Shown here in pieces: positions 17,899 to 29,685 of a stretch of 29,924 bases of DNA. The stretch covers positions 314,952 to 344,875 of the forward strand of contig JBBHKE010003570.1 of NCBI GenBank assembly GCA_037447655.1. Reading direction: 5' to 3'. The position numbers were made by a program, and so were the translations under genes. A model generated the notes under the pieces. The model was not told the DNA's origin. It saw nothing but the letters and a program-made list of their open reading frames with translations, and did not search any database. This stretch comes from Zygnema cylindricum (lineage: Eukaryota > Streptophyta > Zygnematophyceae > Zygnematales > Zygnemataceae). The number at the start of each line of letters is the position of its first letter. Within the stretch, counting starts at the first letter, position 1.

Positions 17899-18475
17899 CT
17901 GAATGTATACTACTGTACTGACTAATATTAAATAAAATGATATATTTTTAGAATTTTTACTATTTTTACTAATTTTTTGGTTTTTTTTGTTTTATTTTTC
18001 ATTTGTTGTTTAAGCAAATTTATTATTATTTTCATTTTCAGTTTTCTTAATTTTCATTTTATTTTTACATCTATTTTGTTTTTAGTTTTGATTTCAATCC
18101 CTCCCTCCCTCCCTCCCTCCCTCTTTCTCACTGTCTCTCTCTTTTACTCTCTCTCCGCCACCCGATTCCACTATCCACTCCCGTACTCTCCGATTCATTC
18201 TCCTTTCTTAGTCATGTGTCAGTTCCCCTCTCGTTGTCTCCCTCTCTCTATCTTACTCTCCGTGTTACTCCTGTTTTCTCTCACGATTCTTCTGTTTCCT
18301 TCTCTTTGTCTCCCTTTTTTTTCTTCTGTCTCTGACCAGCTCTCCTTTATTACTAATTTGCAGTCTTTTTGTCCGTTGTCCTCTTCTTGGTCCTCTCTCC
18401 CTCTTTTCCTCACCCTCCCTCTCCCTCCCTCTGCATCTGATTTGCAATCGTCTTTTTCTGGCTGGCTGTCCCCAG
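17899..18475 (+). other. Region upstream of the first recognised PAT1 exon, pyrimidine-rich
   Basis: From about 18095 to 18475 the plus strand is CT-rich (including CCCTCCCTCCCT) and ends in TGTCCCCAG, a good splice acceptor with a long polypyrimidine tract. I read this as either an intron leading into the 18476 exon or 5' UTR. The frame that continues upstream into it is a hydrophobic/serine string with no PAT1 similarity. Confidence 0.5.
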
Positions 18476-18714
18476 ATTCCCAAGGCCAGGCTCATCCAGG
18501 AGACGCTCTCTCTATCCCTCCTCCCTCTCTCCCTCTCGAAAATGTGGAGAGTGACAATCAGGAGCGATTCGATGCCTCCCAGTATGCCTTCTTTGGAGCA
18601 GGAACCGGAGGATCGGCCGAGGAGGAACTTGGAGGGTTGGATGAAGAAGATGGAGGACCAGAGCCGGCAGATGATCCCTATGATGGGAGTGGAATGGGAG
18701 ACACTCCTCAGAAT
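18476..18714 (+). other. PAT1: PAT1 first recognised exon
   Basis: Acceptor TGTCCCCAG ends at 18475. The exon carries SDNQERFDASQYAFFG and the acidic EEELGGLDEEDGG block, and ends ...GDTPQN before donor GTGTGT, in phase 0. The 5' boundary is less certain than the 3' one: alternative AG acceptors occur shortly downstream. The ATG at 18542 is in another frame and gives a protein without PAT1 similarity. Confidence 0.65.
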
Positions 18715-21700
18715 GTGTGTAATTATCTTTGACTGAATTTGTCTTTTATCTTGGATTTGTGTTTTTGTACTAGAATTGTATATTTTGAGCTATTGCTGGA
18801 ATTATCGGTGTTTGTCAGAGTTACAGGAATGTGAAGGCACAAGTGTGTGAACCAGAGGAATGGAGAGGGAGAGGAGTGGAATGAAGAGCTGTTTCGTAAT
18901 CCTTTGGAAGGGAAGGCAAGGAGGGTATGTAGAGGAAGCAAGGAAGTGGGGCAGGAGGAGACTGAGAGGGGATAGGGTGAGAGAGCGAGAAACTTCCATG
19001 GCTGATGACTGAAGTTGTCGTGACATGTTATGTGTGCAGGATGACGGAAGTTATTTTGCTTCCACTGATGATCTTGTACACAGTTTTAGTAAGGTGAGTT
19101 TTGGTGATGTTCTCTCCTTTTCCTTTCTTCTATCTGGCTCCTTTTTCTGTATGCAGTGTTCTTTGTCCTCTGCTGAGATGTACATAGGTTATATATATAT
19201 GTATATATATGTATGTATGTATATTTTGAGCTGTTGTTTTATGGAGAAGCTTGAAGTATACTATCTTTTCCTCTGCGATTGTTTTAGTATTGACAAGAAT
19301 GTTGAGTTTTGGATGCAGTTGGATACATCATGGGGTGGTTCTCAGTTAGGAGGAGAGGTTGATGGCAAAACAGGTGAGAAATCTTGTTTGCATCTTATCT
19401 TCGTTGCCCTTTATTTTTAGTTTGTTATCTGTTTGCAAACCTGCAATTTTTTTGTAATATCATGTTCGGTGAAAGAATTCTGTGATAACGTGGTTTGAAA
19501 TTGGCATTCTACTTTGGCTTCAAAGTTACTATTTTTTATGCTTGTCCTAGAATTTGGGCTATTTGGTCTCTTTGGGTCAATTCTTGAAATGTATTTTGGA
19601 GATGTTTATGTCTTGGGGTTTATGGTTTTACAATGTTGGTGGAAAGATGCTTGTTCTGCCGCTGTTTTTCCTGGTATAGAGTTGGTCTTTGAAATATGAA
19701 GTACCGGTTTTGAAATGACGTCTTTGGGTTTATGGGTTTTAAAGTTGAATTAGTGGCAAACTTGAGCTATTCTTGGGCGCTGGATTCATTAATGAAACGA
19801 ACACTTCCGGGTAAAGTAGGTTTTTGTATTAATAGTTTCGGGATTGCTTGGTTTGGAAATTATGCGAGTTTCAGATTTCATGAACTTCAAGTCAGATCAT
19901 AGGTTGATTTGTGTTGCTCTTTTTTGTAGTCACCTTCTCTCTCGCGAGGAAAAGTTGTTTCTTTACCTAAACATAGTTTCTGGCTTTCTTCAGGTTTTAT
20001 GCAACAGTCTGAAGAGGAAATCCTTATTCGCGGCCGTACTGTACAGCCCTCTCCGCCTATCGGAACTCAGTGGTGGCCGGATCAAGCTGTTGGAAACCGT
20101 AACTTAGATCTGGAGCCTCCGCTCCCCCCTCCTCCTCTTGCACCTGAACCAACAGTTACCGCCCAACAGTGGTGGGATGAAGGTCATCGAGCTGAACTTC
20201 TTCAACAATCAGCTTTGGCTTGGCATCTCCAACAGCAACAAGAACAACAACAACAACAAGTTTTACAACAACAGCAACAACAGCAACAGCAACAACAACA
20301 ACAGCAGCAACAACAGCAGCAACAACAGCAACAAGTTTTACAACAACAACAGCAACAACAACAAGTTTTACAACAGCAACAGCAATTACATCAAGCTCAA
20401 CAATTGGCAGCTCAGAGAGCTCAAACTGTCAATCAACAACGCGTTCCATATGCTGTCTCTCTTGAAGAGCTGGAAGCCAGTCTTACAATGCAGGCGAGAA
20501 GGGAACTTTCTTATGCAAACAACGAAGGTAACAGCAGTTTACCAGCTCCTCCTGGACCTGCGTCTGCCCGTCTCGGTTCACTTTCTGGTTATGCCTCCCA
20601 CTTCCCAAATGTCATAGGAACAGTTTCTTCCGGACAACAACCACCGCCTGCCTCCATGTTCTCCTCCGGGCCGTATGCCCCTCCCTCTCTGCCCAATCAG
20701 CAGATTCAATGGCCGCCTGGAAGCTCTCCCGCACTTGTCCCTCAGTCTCGTGCCCCATACCTTCCTCCTCAGCTTCTCCAACCATTCGCTACTCGAAATG
20801 CGGCTCCAGGATACAACGTCTCTGTTCAACAGCAACAACAACAACAACAACAACAGGCTGCCATGGAAAGTCTGGAGGCCCAACAACAGCGACATGAAAT
20901 GCAACAGCGAGCTTCTCGCAACAACAACAACAGCGGATATCCTACTTTGGGAGTAGTGGGAAGCCATAATAACCGCCAGATTCAACCTCCCGGAATGCGT
21001 TCTAAATACATGAGTGCAGAAGAGGTAGAGGCAATTGTACGAATGCAATGGCAGGCAACTCACAACAGTGAGCCCTATTCAGATGACTATTATCACCAAG
21101 CTGTTCAAGCAAAGCAGGCAGCTATGGGAGGGACTCCTCATGGTCGTCGGCACTTTGCCCCAGGGACGCTCAGAGAAATAGGAAGTCATGCAAGAAGCAC
21201 TAATGTGGACAGACAGCCAGCTTATCTTCCTATTGAAGGCTTGGGACGTGTGCCTCTCTCTTCCATTCGCCGTCCCAGACCTCTTCTTGAGGTGGAACCG
21301 AGTCACGGGATGGTGATGGAGAGAGGAGACAGTGGTCTTCAGAGGCCTTTGGAACAGGAACCTATGCTGGCAGCACGAATCGCCATAGAAGATGGGATGT
21401 GTCTTCTTTTAGATGTCGATGACATTGATCGTCTCCTGCTTGTGGCCCACACTCAGTCCCCAGAATCTGTTAATCAACTTCGTAGAAGAAGGCAACTTCT
21501 TTTAGAAGGATTGGCTGCCTCTCTTCAGTTGAGTGACCCTCTCGCCCCAGGAAGTGGTATGGCCCATCTTCACGATGCTGCTGGACGACCAGGAGTAGGA
21601 GGAGGAGGAGGTCGGCCCACAGGAGGAGGACCTCGGGACGATCTTGTTTTCCTACGACTAGTTTCTCTTCCGAAGGGGCGAAAACTACTGGCACGTTATT

Positions 21701-23059
21701 TACGTTTACTCGCTTCTGGATCGGAGCTCCAGAGGGTTGTCGTCATGGCTGTTTTTCGACATTTGCGGTTTCTTTTCGGTGGTATTCAAAGCGATCCGGG
21801 AGCCAGTGGAGGTTTGGCAAATGCTGTTGCAGGAGCCGTGGGAGGTCTCGCTCTCCCTGGTTTAACTGCCTGTTTAGCGGCTGTTGCTGTAGCTCCAGAA
21901 CAACCTCCTCTCCGGTCTTTGGGACCGGCCAGTGATGGAGCCAGTCTGGTTTTAAGAGCGTTATTAGATCGTGCGGCTTCTGCGAGGGGCGCAATGGGGG
22001 TAACTCCTCAGCAGCAGGGCGCCTGGCAGGCAGCATTTGATGTATTTTTTGGGAGACTTTCGAAGGCCCTCTGTTTTGATTCAATTCTGTCGTCCCTTCC
22101 ACTGCCTGCCACCACTGCGGCTGCAGTTAGTAAGGAGATGCCGTTGGAGCTTCTGAGAGCAGCACTGCCACACACCAGTCAGGTACAGGAAAATGTTTTT
22201 TTTTTTTTTTTTTTTGTCACTTTGTTTGTAATAAGTATGGATGTGTGTGTGTTTGAAGCCAATAAATGTGAATGTTTGGATGTTTGTTATGTTACGGAGG
22301 AACTTCAGTGAAGGAGAGTAAGGGAGGAAACTATGCCCAATACTGAATATCGTGTATTGATTCATATTCGGAAATCTGCCATGATTGCTGGATGTTTGAC
22401 GGCAAGGTTAGAATCTATGCCTATGAAGAGCATCTGTCCATGAAGTGAGAAGATAGGCTCGAGCACGGTTTGTCATCTACGTATGTCTCTCTCCATAAAG
22501 ATGAAGAGGACAGATCTGGGAAATAAAAACATGCACTTCGATAACCTGCTAAAAATATCAGACTTGATTGACGATCCTGTTTTTACTTTTTACGTTGTTT
22601 CCCAACTGTTTATGGATATATACCATTTCTATTCAGGCAGTTTCACTCTCTCTCTGTAATTAGTTTTCCTCTGTCCTTCCCAACAAAAATGAATCTCTAA
22701 ATCACATGTAAGTATGTTACATTTATTTTCCTTTTTGAATCGAACAATTATCCCCAGCAGTTGACTGAAGCAAAGCCGAAACAGAATAGTGTACCCATTA
22801 TATTTTGTTCTTAGGCAGTTTGAAGTCCACAATTTTTTATTTTGGTTACGTACACTGTTATTGCTATTCGTTTCAATGTTTTTTTTGCCACTTTTATCGT
22901 TTTTTCAATGTGCACATGCGTCTGATTATTATTAATCCCGCTAGTTGCGATGGAGAGATAAGGGTCTTACCTTTTGGAGGGCTGGGCAAGGATATGGGTG
23001 GACAGGCACAGCGCGAGCAAGTTGGTGCCCTCCTGCAAGGCCTCCTCCGAGCGGCCTAG
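18476..23059 (+). CDS. PAT1: PAT1 homologue, mRNA-decapping activator (spliced, 5' end missing)
   Basis: PAT1 proteins work in cytoplasmic P-bodies. They bind deadenylated mRNA and link the Lsm1-7 ring, the DDX6-type helicase and the decapping enzyme, promoting 5'-3' mRNA decay and translational repression. Five exons can be joined with GT-AG introns: 18476-18714, 19040-19093, 19319-19373, 19994-22182 and 23006-23059. They give about 862 codons, close to plant PAT1 (about 800). The order is: acidic N-terminus with FDASQYAFFG and EEELGGLDEEDGG; Pro/Gln-rich middle; KYMSAEEVEAIVRMQ; DDYYHQAVQAK; then the conserved C-terminal part with LGRVPLSSIRRPRPLLEVE, PLEQEPMLAARIAIEDG, LLDVDDIDRLLL, DDLVFLRLVSLPKGRKLL, FRHLRFLFGG, SEQPPLR-type PEQPPLRSLG, and LLRAALPHTSQ running into AQREQVGALLQGLLRAA and a TAG stop. 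No in-frame ATG lies between the acceptor at 18475 and FDASQ, so an upstream exon with the start is likely. Identity is near certain; exon ends are inferred from splice signals and frame. Confidence 0.93.
19040..19093 (+). other. PAT1: PAT1 second recognised exon (54 bp)
   Basis: Acceptor TGTGTGCAG, donor GTGAGT, 18 complete codons reading DDGSYFASTDDLVHSFSK. This matches the S..DDLA..F.K block following the acidic region in plant PAT1. Phase 0 on both sides. Confidence 0.8.
19319..19373 (+). other. PAT1: PAT1 third recognised exon (55 bp)
   Basis: Acceptor TGGATGCAG, donor GTGAGA. Reads LDTSWGGSQLGGEVDGKT plus one base of a Gly codon, completed by the next exon. The long frame across 19025-19420 in this region simply spans introns. 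Confidence 0.78.
19994..22182 (+). other. PAT1: PAT1 large exon (2189 bp)
   Basis: Acceptor GGCTTTCTTCAG, donor CAG followed by GTACAG. The phase-1 junction gives Gly-Phe-Met-Gln, so the ATG at 19999 is internal. The exon encodes the Gln-rich segment and all of the conserved central and C-terminal PAT1 regions. Beyond 22182 the open frame runs on to 22311 through a T run (VQENVFFFFFF), which is intron. Confidence 0.92.
20227..20400 (+). repeat. Polyglutamine-coding (CAA/CAG)n tract in PAT1
   Basis: Runs of CAA with interspersed CAG, interrupted three times by GTTTTA (Val-Leu), code for about 45 Gln. The spacers recur as VLQQQ modules, so the tract grew partly by duplication of a larger unit. 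A second, shorter Gln run lies at about 20823-20856. Other frames of the same DNA give Asn- or Thr-rich shadows. Confidence 0.95.
22183..23005 (+). other. PAT1 last intron (823 bp)
   Basis: Begins GTACAG, followed by a T run; ends ATGGGTGGACAG, with a CTTAC branch-point-like word about 35-40 bases before the end. No gene or repeat is apparent inside. The acceptor lacks a strong pyrimidine tract, so the choice rests mainly on how well the joined protein continues. Confidence 0.6.
23006..23059 (+). other. PAT1: PAT1 terminal exon (17 codons plus stop)
   Basis: Reads AQREQVGALLQGLLRAA followed by TAG. Joined in phase 0 to ...LLRAALPHTSQ, it reproduces the usual ending of the plant family, in which LPHT.E/Q is followed by QR and a short helix. 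The exon is GC-richer than its surroundings, as is the end of the large exon. Confidence 0.7.
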
Positions 23060-23340
23060 CGTGCTCTCTCTCTCCCCCCCCCCCTCTCTCTCTCTCTCTT
23101 TCTCTCTCCCCCTCCCTCACTCTCTTTCTTCCCTGTTTCTCTCTTTCTGTTTCTCTCTCTCCCCCCCCCTCTCTCACTCTCACCTCTCTCTCTCTCTTTT
23201 CCCGCTTGCCGCGGGCCTGCCAGCTGCTTTTCCCTTGATGCTCCTACCAGCCCCGCTTTGCAAAATAGAGTAGAGCGCATAGTCTTCTTCTCTCTGTCTC
23301 TGTCTCTCTCTCTCTTTCTCTCTCTCTTAGATTTCTGGCT
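23060..23340 (+). repeat. CT-rich tracts just after the PAT1 stop
   Basis: (CT)n and C runs at about 23063-23205 and again at about 23285-23328, beginning 4 bases after the stop codon, so they would form part of the 3' UTR. Non-repetitive sequence at 23206-23284 separates them. No clear AATAAA was seen close by. Confidence 0.75.
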
Positions 23341-25371
23341 TAGTATAGGGCGCTGCTGTAGGCTTGTTGCGATGCAAATAAGGCACAGAGAGCCATTCAT
23401 AAGGAGCTGGTGGGATCGCCTCCCAGCTAGAAGACTAGGAGATCTTTGCGGGTCCTCAGTTGCACCTCTTTTCCGCTGCTCAAGTTTTGTTGCGTTCTGT
23501 TTTTTTCTTCCTTTCTTTCTTTCTTTCCCGTTTTTTTCCGCCTTTTCTGCTCTTTTTTCCGCTTTTTCTTTTCGCCTTTTCTTTTCGCCTTTTCTTTTCC
23601 GCTTTTCCTTTCCTTTTTTTTTTTTGCAGCGGCCTGAAGTGGGTAGGAATGTCGCGTAATTTAAGGTCCCACCTTCTGGCAAAACATATTTTACTGTAGA
23701 AGCTTTTAGCATATAAATGCTCCCATTGGCTGTCCGCTAAAAAAAAATTCTTTCGTGGTGGAGGAAGGAGGAATGGGGATTATGGAGTTTTTTCGACAGA
23801 AAAATTGATTGTAAAATCAACAGAAAAATCGATGGAAACATCGACATGAAAATCGACATAAAAAGACAATGGAATTTTATTTTTTCTGCGACCTCGGAAG
23901 TCCTCTCTTTTTCCTTCCCACGTTTTCTGCAGCGCTGCTTTTTGTGGGCAAACAAGATTTTTGTCCTTTGCATGGAAATGGGGTTTATTCGTCTTTTTTG
24001 GGGCATTCCTCAGAATCCAGAATGAGTACTCTCCTACTTTGGCACAGTTTCGGGCGTCGGCTTAGCAGAGAAAAAGACGAAAATATAGTGGTTGACAAGT
24101 TCGTTCGTTTTTTTTGTTCTTTCTTTTTTCTTTTTTCTTTTTTCGTTTTTCGTTTTTTTGGGAGAGGAAAAGATTTCGAAAAGTGATTGAGATCTAAAAT
24201 GGAGGTCTGTCTATTTTGTACGTACGTTTTTTGTAATTTGATTCGTGAAACTTTTGTTCGTAAGTTTCTTTTTTTTCTGTATTTTGACGTTTTAAAGTTT
24301 TAGAGTTCATCGTCGGTTTCACCTTCCTATTGATTTCTTTTGTTTTATCGAGTCTCATGGAGTTTTTGAAAGGCATTTGTAGGATTCGGAGGAGTTGTGA
24401 AAGTGCAATTTACAGGAGATTTTTGTGATCGTTTTTGGAAAAAAAAGAGTAGTAATGTCGTTGAAGGTAAAAAAAAGAAAAAAAAGGAATTTAGGCATAC
24501 TAAATCGTCAAACTTCAGACTTATGTAGGAAAATGGAGAAATGGGATAAATGGGATAATGGGAGAATGGGAAAAATGCAGTTTTTTTAATGAAAGTCTTA
24601 TCCCGTCCTTTTTTTCGGAAAAAATGTGGAGCAATAGTTTGCTTTATTCTTTGACGTTGTTTTGTTATGAAGCTCTAAATTTGTGAAAAAGTTTGTTTGT
24701 TGTAGTAGTTTAAAGGGCAGTCTTTTTTTTTTCTTTACTACGATATGTTGACAAGTGTAAGTAGTTTGTTTGTTTATTGTCTTGTCTTGTCTTGCTGATT
24801 GATTATGGAGGAATTTTCTGTCTCAAACGGACATTGTGGTTTAGATAATGTCTTTTTTTGTTTTTTTAGTTGGTCAATTTCTCTTGTCCTGTTGAAAGAT
24901 AAAGGTTGTATCATGGTCATATTATGGTTGCTGTTAGGATTTGTTACAGAAACTATTTTTTTGTTTTGTTTTTTTTTTTTTTTCTTTTTAGGAACATGAT
25001 TGCTTTGCATCTATTTTAGATATATGTACTTAGTACATAAGTACTAAGATGCGTATTAGTACTTTATACTGCTGCTTTATTAGTACTTCACAATAGTTAT
25101 TAATACTTTATATTAATATTTACTAGTACTGTATTTTTTAGTATCGTATGAGTATTTTGAGTAATATAAATGTTGAGGTGTTTGTTTGCGTGAAATCTTC
25201 TTTGATTCTGATGGAGTAGAATCAGTCACTGTCCAATGGATAGTCATTGGATTTTTGAATAGTGTTCATTCGAAAGTCGTTATTGAAAGTTTTCCAATGT
25301 TACCAAGTGTAGTAAGTGGTTAACAGGATGCACACATCTGGTGTATTAGCACAGTCCAAATGTGTAAATTA
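23341..25371. other. Intergenic, no recognised gene
   Basis: TTTTC-rich sequence at about 23490-23625 and 24105-24160 gives Phe-rich shadows on plus and Lys-rich ones on minus. A short AAAATCGACAT-type repeat lies at about 23798-23865. AGTACT-rich palindromic sequence lies at about 25020-25150 (TACTTAGTACATAAGTACTA and variants). Nothing gene-like was recognised. Confidence 0.45.
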
Positions 25372-25903
25372 TAGTGATGTGTATCGATAGCTATTTGCCG
25401 ATAACCGATATGGCCCTTTTTTTGGCATACGGAGTATCGATATAATTACACAATATTTTTACACAATATATCGGAACCATATCGGAACCATATCGGAACC
25501 ATATTGGAACCATATCGGAACCGGTGTTATTGCAACAAAAAACTGATGATTATCGCTTTTCTACTGGTTTTTTATCACGATATTATCCGTTTAAAAACTA
25601 TCGCCGCCAATCGTACGGTCCATACTGTATATCCGGACGGTTGTTGCACTGAACTTCCGTTCTTCAGTTATACAAAATACGGAACAGATTGTCATACATG
25701 CACGCCATGTTGTATACAATGAAAAATATATTACAGTATATTATAAGGTATTGTTATATCGCGTACTTTATTTTTCTCCACTTATCGACGAAAAGGAGTT
25801 TGATGGTCTTGGAGAGGTATATCGGGACCCCTTATCGTTCCATAATCGATAACTATTGGTATCAGTTTTATCGCGATTAGTTTTTTACCGACACACAACA
25901 CCA
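25372..25903. mobile_element. hAT-like non-autonomous element, copy C
   Basis: Left end TAGTGATGTGTATCG; right end on the minus strand TGGTGTTGTGTGTCGG. The flanks GTAAATTA (25364-25371) and GTAAATCA (25904-25911) form an 8-bp target duplication with one mismatch. Both subterminal regions align with copy A (ATTTGCCGATAACCGATATG; TCGGTAAAAAACTTATCGCG, with A for T at one position in C). A short ATATCGGAACC repeat of about 10-11 bp occurs four to five times at 25465-25523. Length is 532 bp, with no transposase. Confidence 0.82.
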
Positions 25904-27735
<1,832 letters not shown>

Positions 27736-27739
27736 AAAG

Positions 27740-29340
27740 GGGGCCGACTTTATTAAAAAGCGCGATGGTAAACCATCTGAGTCCATAGGAACAAATAGAA
27801 GTAGCATTGCTAAAACTGAAAAACCACATAACGAGGGAATAAACAAAAAGGAAAATCAAGGCAAAAACGACGAAAATACGAAAGGATGGCAGGGAAGTCG
27901 AAAACACCCAAAAAAACAAAACACAACAAACAAAACATCAAAGGAAAAAACTAACACGTAGCAAAAAACCCCCAACATAACTAAAAATCTACGAGAAAAG
28001 TGTGGAGGACATCCATGAGGCGATCATCGAATGCAGAAAGTGAAGACACAAATGATGGGGTGGGAGGGGAAGTCCGAGTAAGGTAGGAGGGCCGGTGAGG
28101 GAAACACCGTGTCAGAAGAGCAAAGGCCACCTGGGGATCTGAAAGGTGAGGAAGGTCGTCCACGTGGGATAAATCTATCTGAAGAGCAGAATCAAGGAAT
28201 TTCGTGAAGTATGGATCGGAACCAAGCGGGCAACCCAACACACGAATGCCTTCAGAAGGAGGAGGAGTCTGAAAACCAGGAGGGGGAGTGAAAGGAGGAG
28301 GAATACGACGTGGGGACCAAACAACACACTTAGAGGGTTGGACCGAAAGATTGAGTTCGGCCAAGAGAGCCTTGAAAAAGTTATAGGCCGGTATAACTTG
28401 GTCCGAAGGACCAATAATGTGTGTGTCATCCTTAACTGATGGGAAGAGGCAAGAAGGGTAAGCAGCTGCGGATAAACAGTGCCCGAAGGACCCCCCGCTG
28501 AAAGATGTGGAGAAGTCGTAAGGGCTTTAATAAAAGAGTCTCGATCCAAGATAAAACACTATGTCGGCTCGAAGGTGTGAATAGAGGGGGACTGAGGGGT
28601 AGGAGCTAGAATCTCAACAGTCGCAGCAGACCGAGGAGCAGACCGAAGACCGAGGAGCAGACCGAGGAGCAGGATTAAATGGTTGGAGGGCCCGAACCGC
28701 TCGAGAGAGCTCACCAACTCGACCCAAATGAACCGCACGACGATAGGAAGATGGCACATCTGAAGTCCAAGATGTACGACGTGGTGTGAAGGAAGCACTC
28801 GCAACTCGATCCTCGTGCTCGACATGAAGGGCCCGCCTATCACCTCGAAAGAAACGTCGACTTCAGGCCATAGTTTCTCGGGCCCCGCTACCACCGCCAC
28901 GGCCAGGTAAGACTAGAACCCAAAGTGAAACATGAAAAGGATGTGCCAAGGTCCAACATTCGCGGGATCCGAATTAATACGGGACAAAGGAAGGTGGAGG
29001 GCGTCCTATACGATAATCCGCACAGCCATGGGAATTCGCGTGTACAATCGCGGACGGGGGGCCCCCAAATCATAAGCTCCGAGCACGTCTAAATCGCGTA
29101 CAAATGCCCAATCTTCGCTCGTAGGTCCGAACGGGAGTGTAGTGGAAGAGAGGGTACTAGAGGAAGGGCCGCTCTGGGCCAATTTTTTTTGACAACTCTT
29201 TGTATGTCGGGCAATACCGGCACCTGTCGCGAAATGGTTATGACACCCGCTACATTCTATCCATGTTGAGGCTTGTGTGCGAGATTTAGGTGAAGGAGGT
29301 GAACGAGGAAGAAGGGCGAGTATGGGATATATATATCTTT
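27740..29340 (-). pseudogene. Decayed LINE retrotransposon (C2HC finger and reverse transcriptase remnants)
   Basis: LINEs copy themselves by target-primed reverse transcription. On the minus strand, 29254-29192 encodes a C2HC finger (ECSGCHNHF, then HTKSC). Then come LPLSRINSDPANVGPWHILF, a segment with VHLGRVGELSRAVRALQPF upstream of the RT core, VKDDTHIIGPSDQVIPAYNF with the catalytic Asp pair at 28425-28430, LSVQPSKCVVWSP, GIRVLGCPLGS, and QVAFALLTRCFPHRPSYLTR. The blocks are in order but shifted between frames by stops and indels. Much of the RT fingers/palm upstream of DD is deleted, and the residue before DD is Lys where the family usually has Ala. The 3' region (27983-27745) is non-coding. 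I know this domain layout from bryophyte and green-algal LINEs; the clade is not determined. Confidence 0.82.
27745..27983 (-). repeat. LINE 3' region, copy 1, with terminal hairpin
   Basis: Aligns with 29686-29924 through TATTAAAAAGCG, GATGGTAAACCATCTGAGTC, CAAGGCAAAA and AACCCCCAACATAA or AACCCCAACATAA. Both copies keep a small stem-loop (GATGG, TTTA, CCATC on the minus strand) about 10-15 bases from the shared 3' boundary, a position where LINE reverse transcriptases often recognise their template. Confidence 0.8.
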
Positions 29341-29685
29341 AGTTATAGTTTGCCTATAGTTATATCTATTGAATGCTTCTAACCTCAATGGTTAAGCTTA
29401 TCTTTTATACAAGTGTGGCGGGCAAGATGGCAACCATGTGAACAGTCCTCATAGTTGTCAAGCATATCGCGAGAATTCCGTCTTTTACAAAACTATTCTG
29501 CTATACAGAAGTAAATAAAAAATTAAATCAAGAAAGAAGACGATCTTGTAATCCATCGGAAAAGTCGTAAATAAAAAATCTAGTATCGTGCGAATAATAT
29601 GACTCAATAGATGATGCAATGTACAGTTGCAGCCTAGTATTATAACCCCATCAACAACCCCATACCAACCACATAACATAACAAA
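29341..29685. other. No gene seen between two LINE copies
   Basis: AT-rich sequence with TATAGTTATA words at about 29336-29368. A 64-codon minus frame (29485-29679) is hydrophobic but has no recognisable family and lies directly downstream of the second LINE end. I do not call it. Confidence 0.4.

Noticed and set aside
17977-18475. Upstream part of the frame that contains FDASQYAFFG, with an ATG at 17977 and hydrophobic start resembling a signal peptide
   Set aside because: T- and CT-rich DNA gives Phe/Leu/Ser runs in any frame; it has no PAT1 similarity, and a splice acceptor with a long pyrimidine tract sits at its end.
18542-18736. 64-codon frame beginning MWRVTIRSDSM as an alternative PAT1 start
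   Set aside because: Different frame from the conserved N-terminal motif and no family similarity.
20138-21063. Asn-rich, Thr-rich and antisense frames of 62-161 codons within the PAT1 large exon
   Set aside because: Shadows of the CAA/CAG tract and of the PAT1 reading frame; only the PAT1 frame shows family similarity.
22183-22311. Extension of the PAT1 large exon's frame past VQENVFFFFF
   Set aside because: Follows a good GTACAG donor, begins with a T run, and lacks similarity to the family's C-terminus.
29485-29679. 64-codon hydrophobic minus-strand frame
   Set aside because: Lies in AT-rich sequence beyond a LINE end; hydrophobicity follows from base composition, with no supporting motif.
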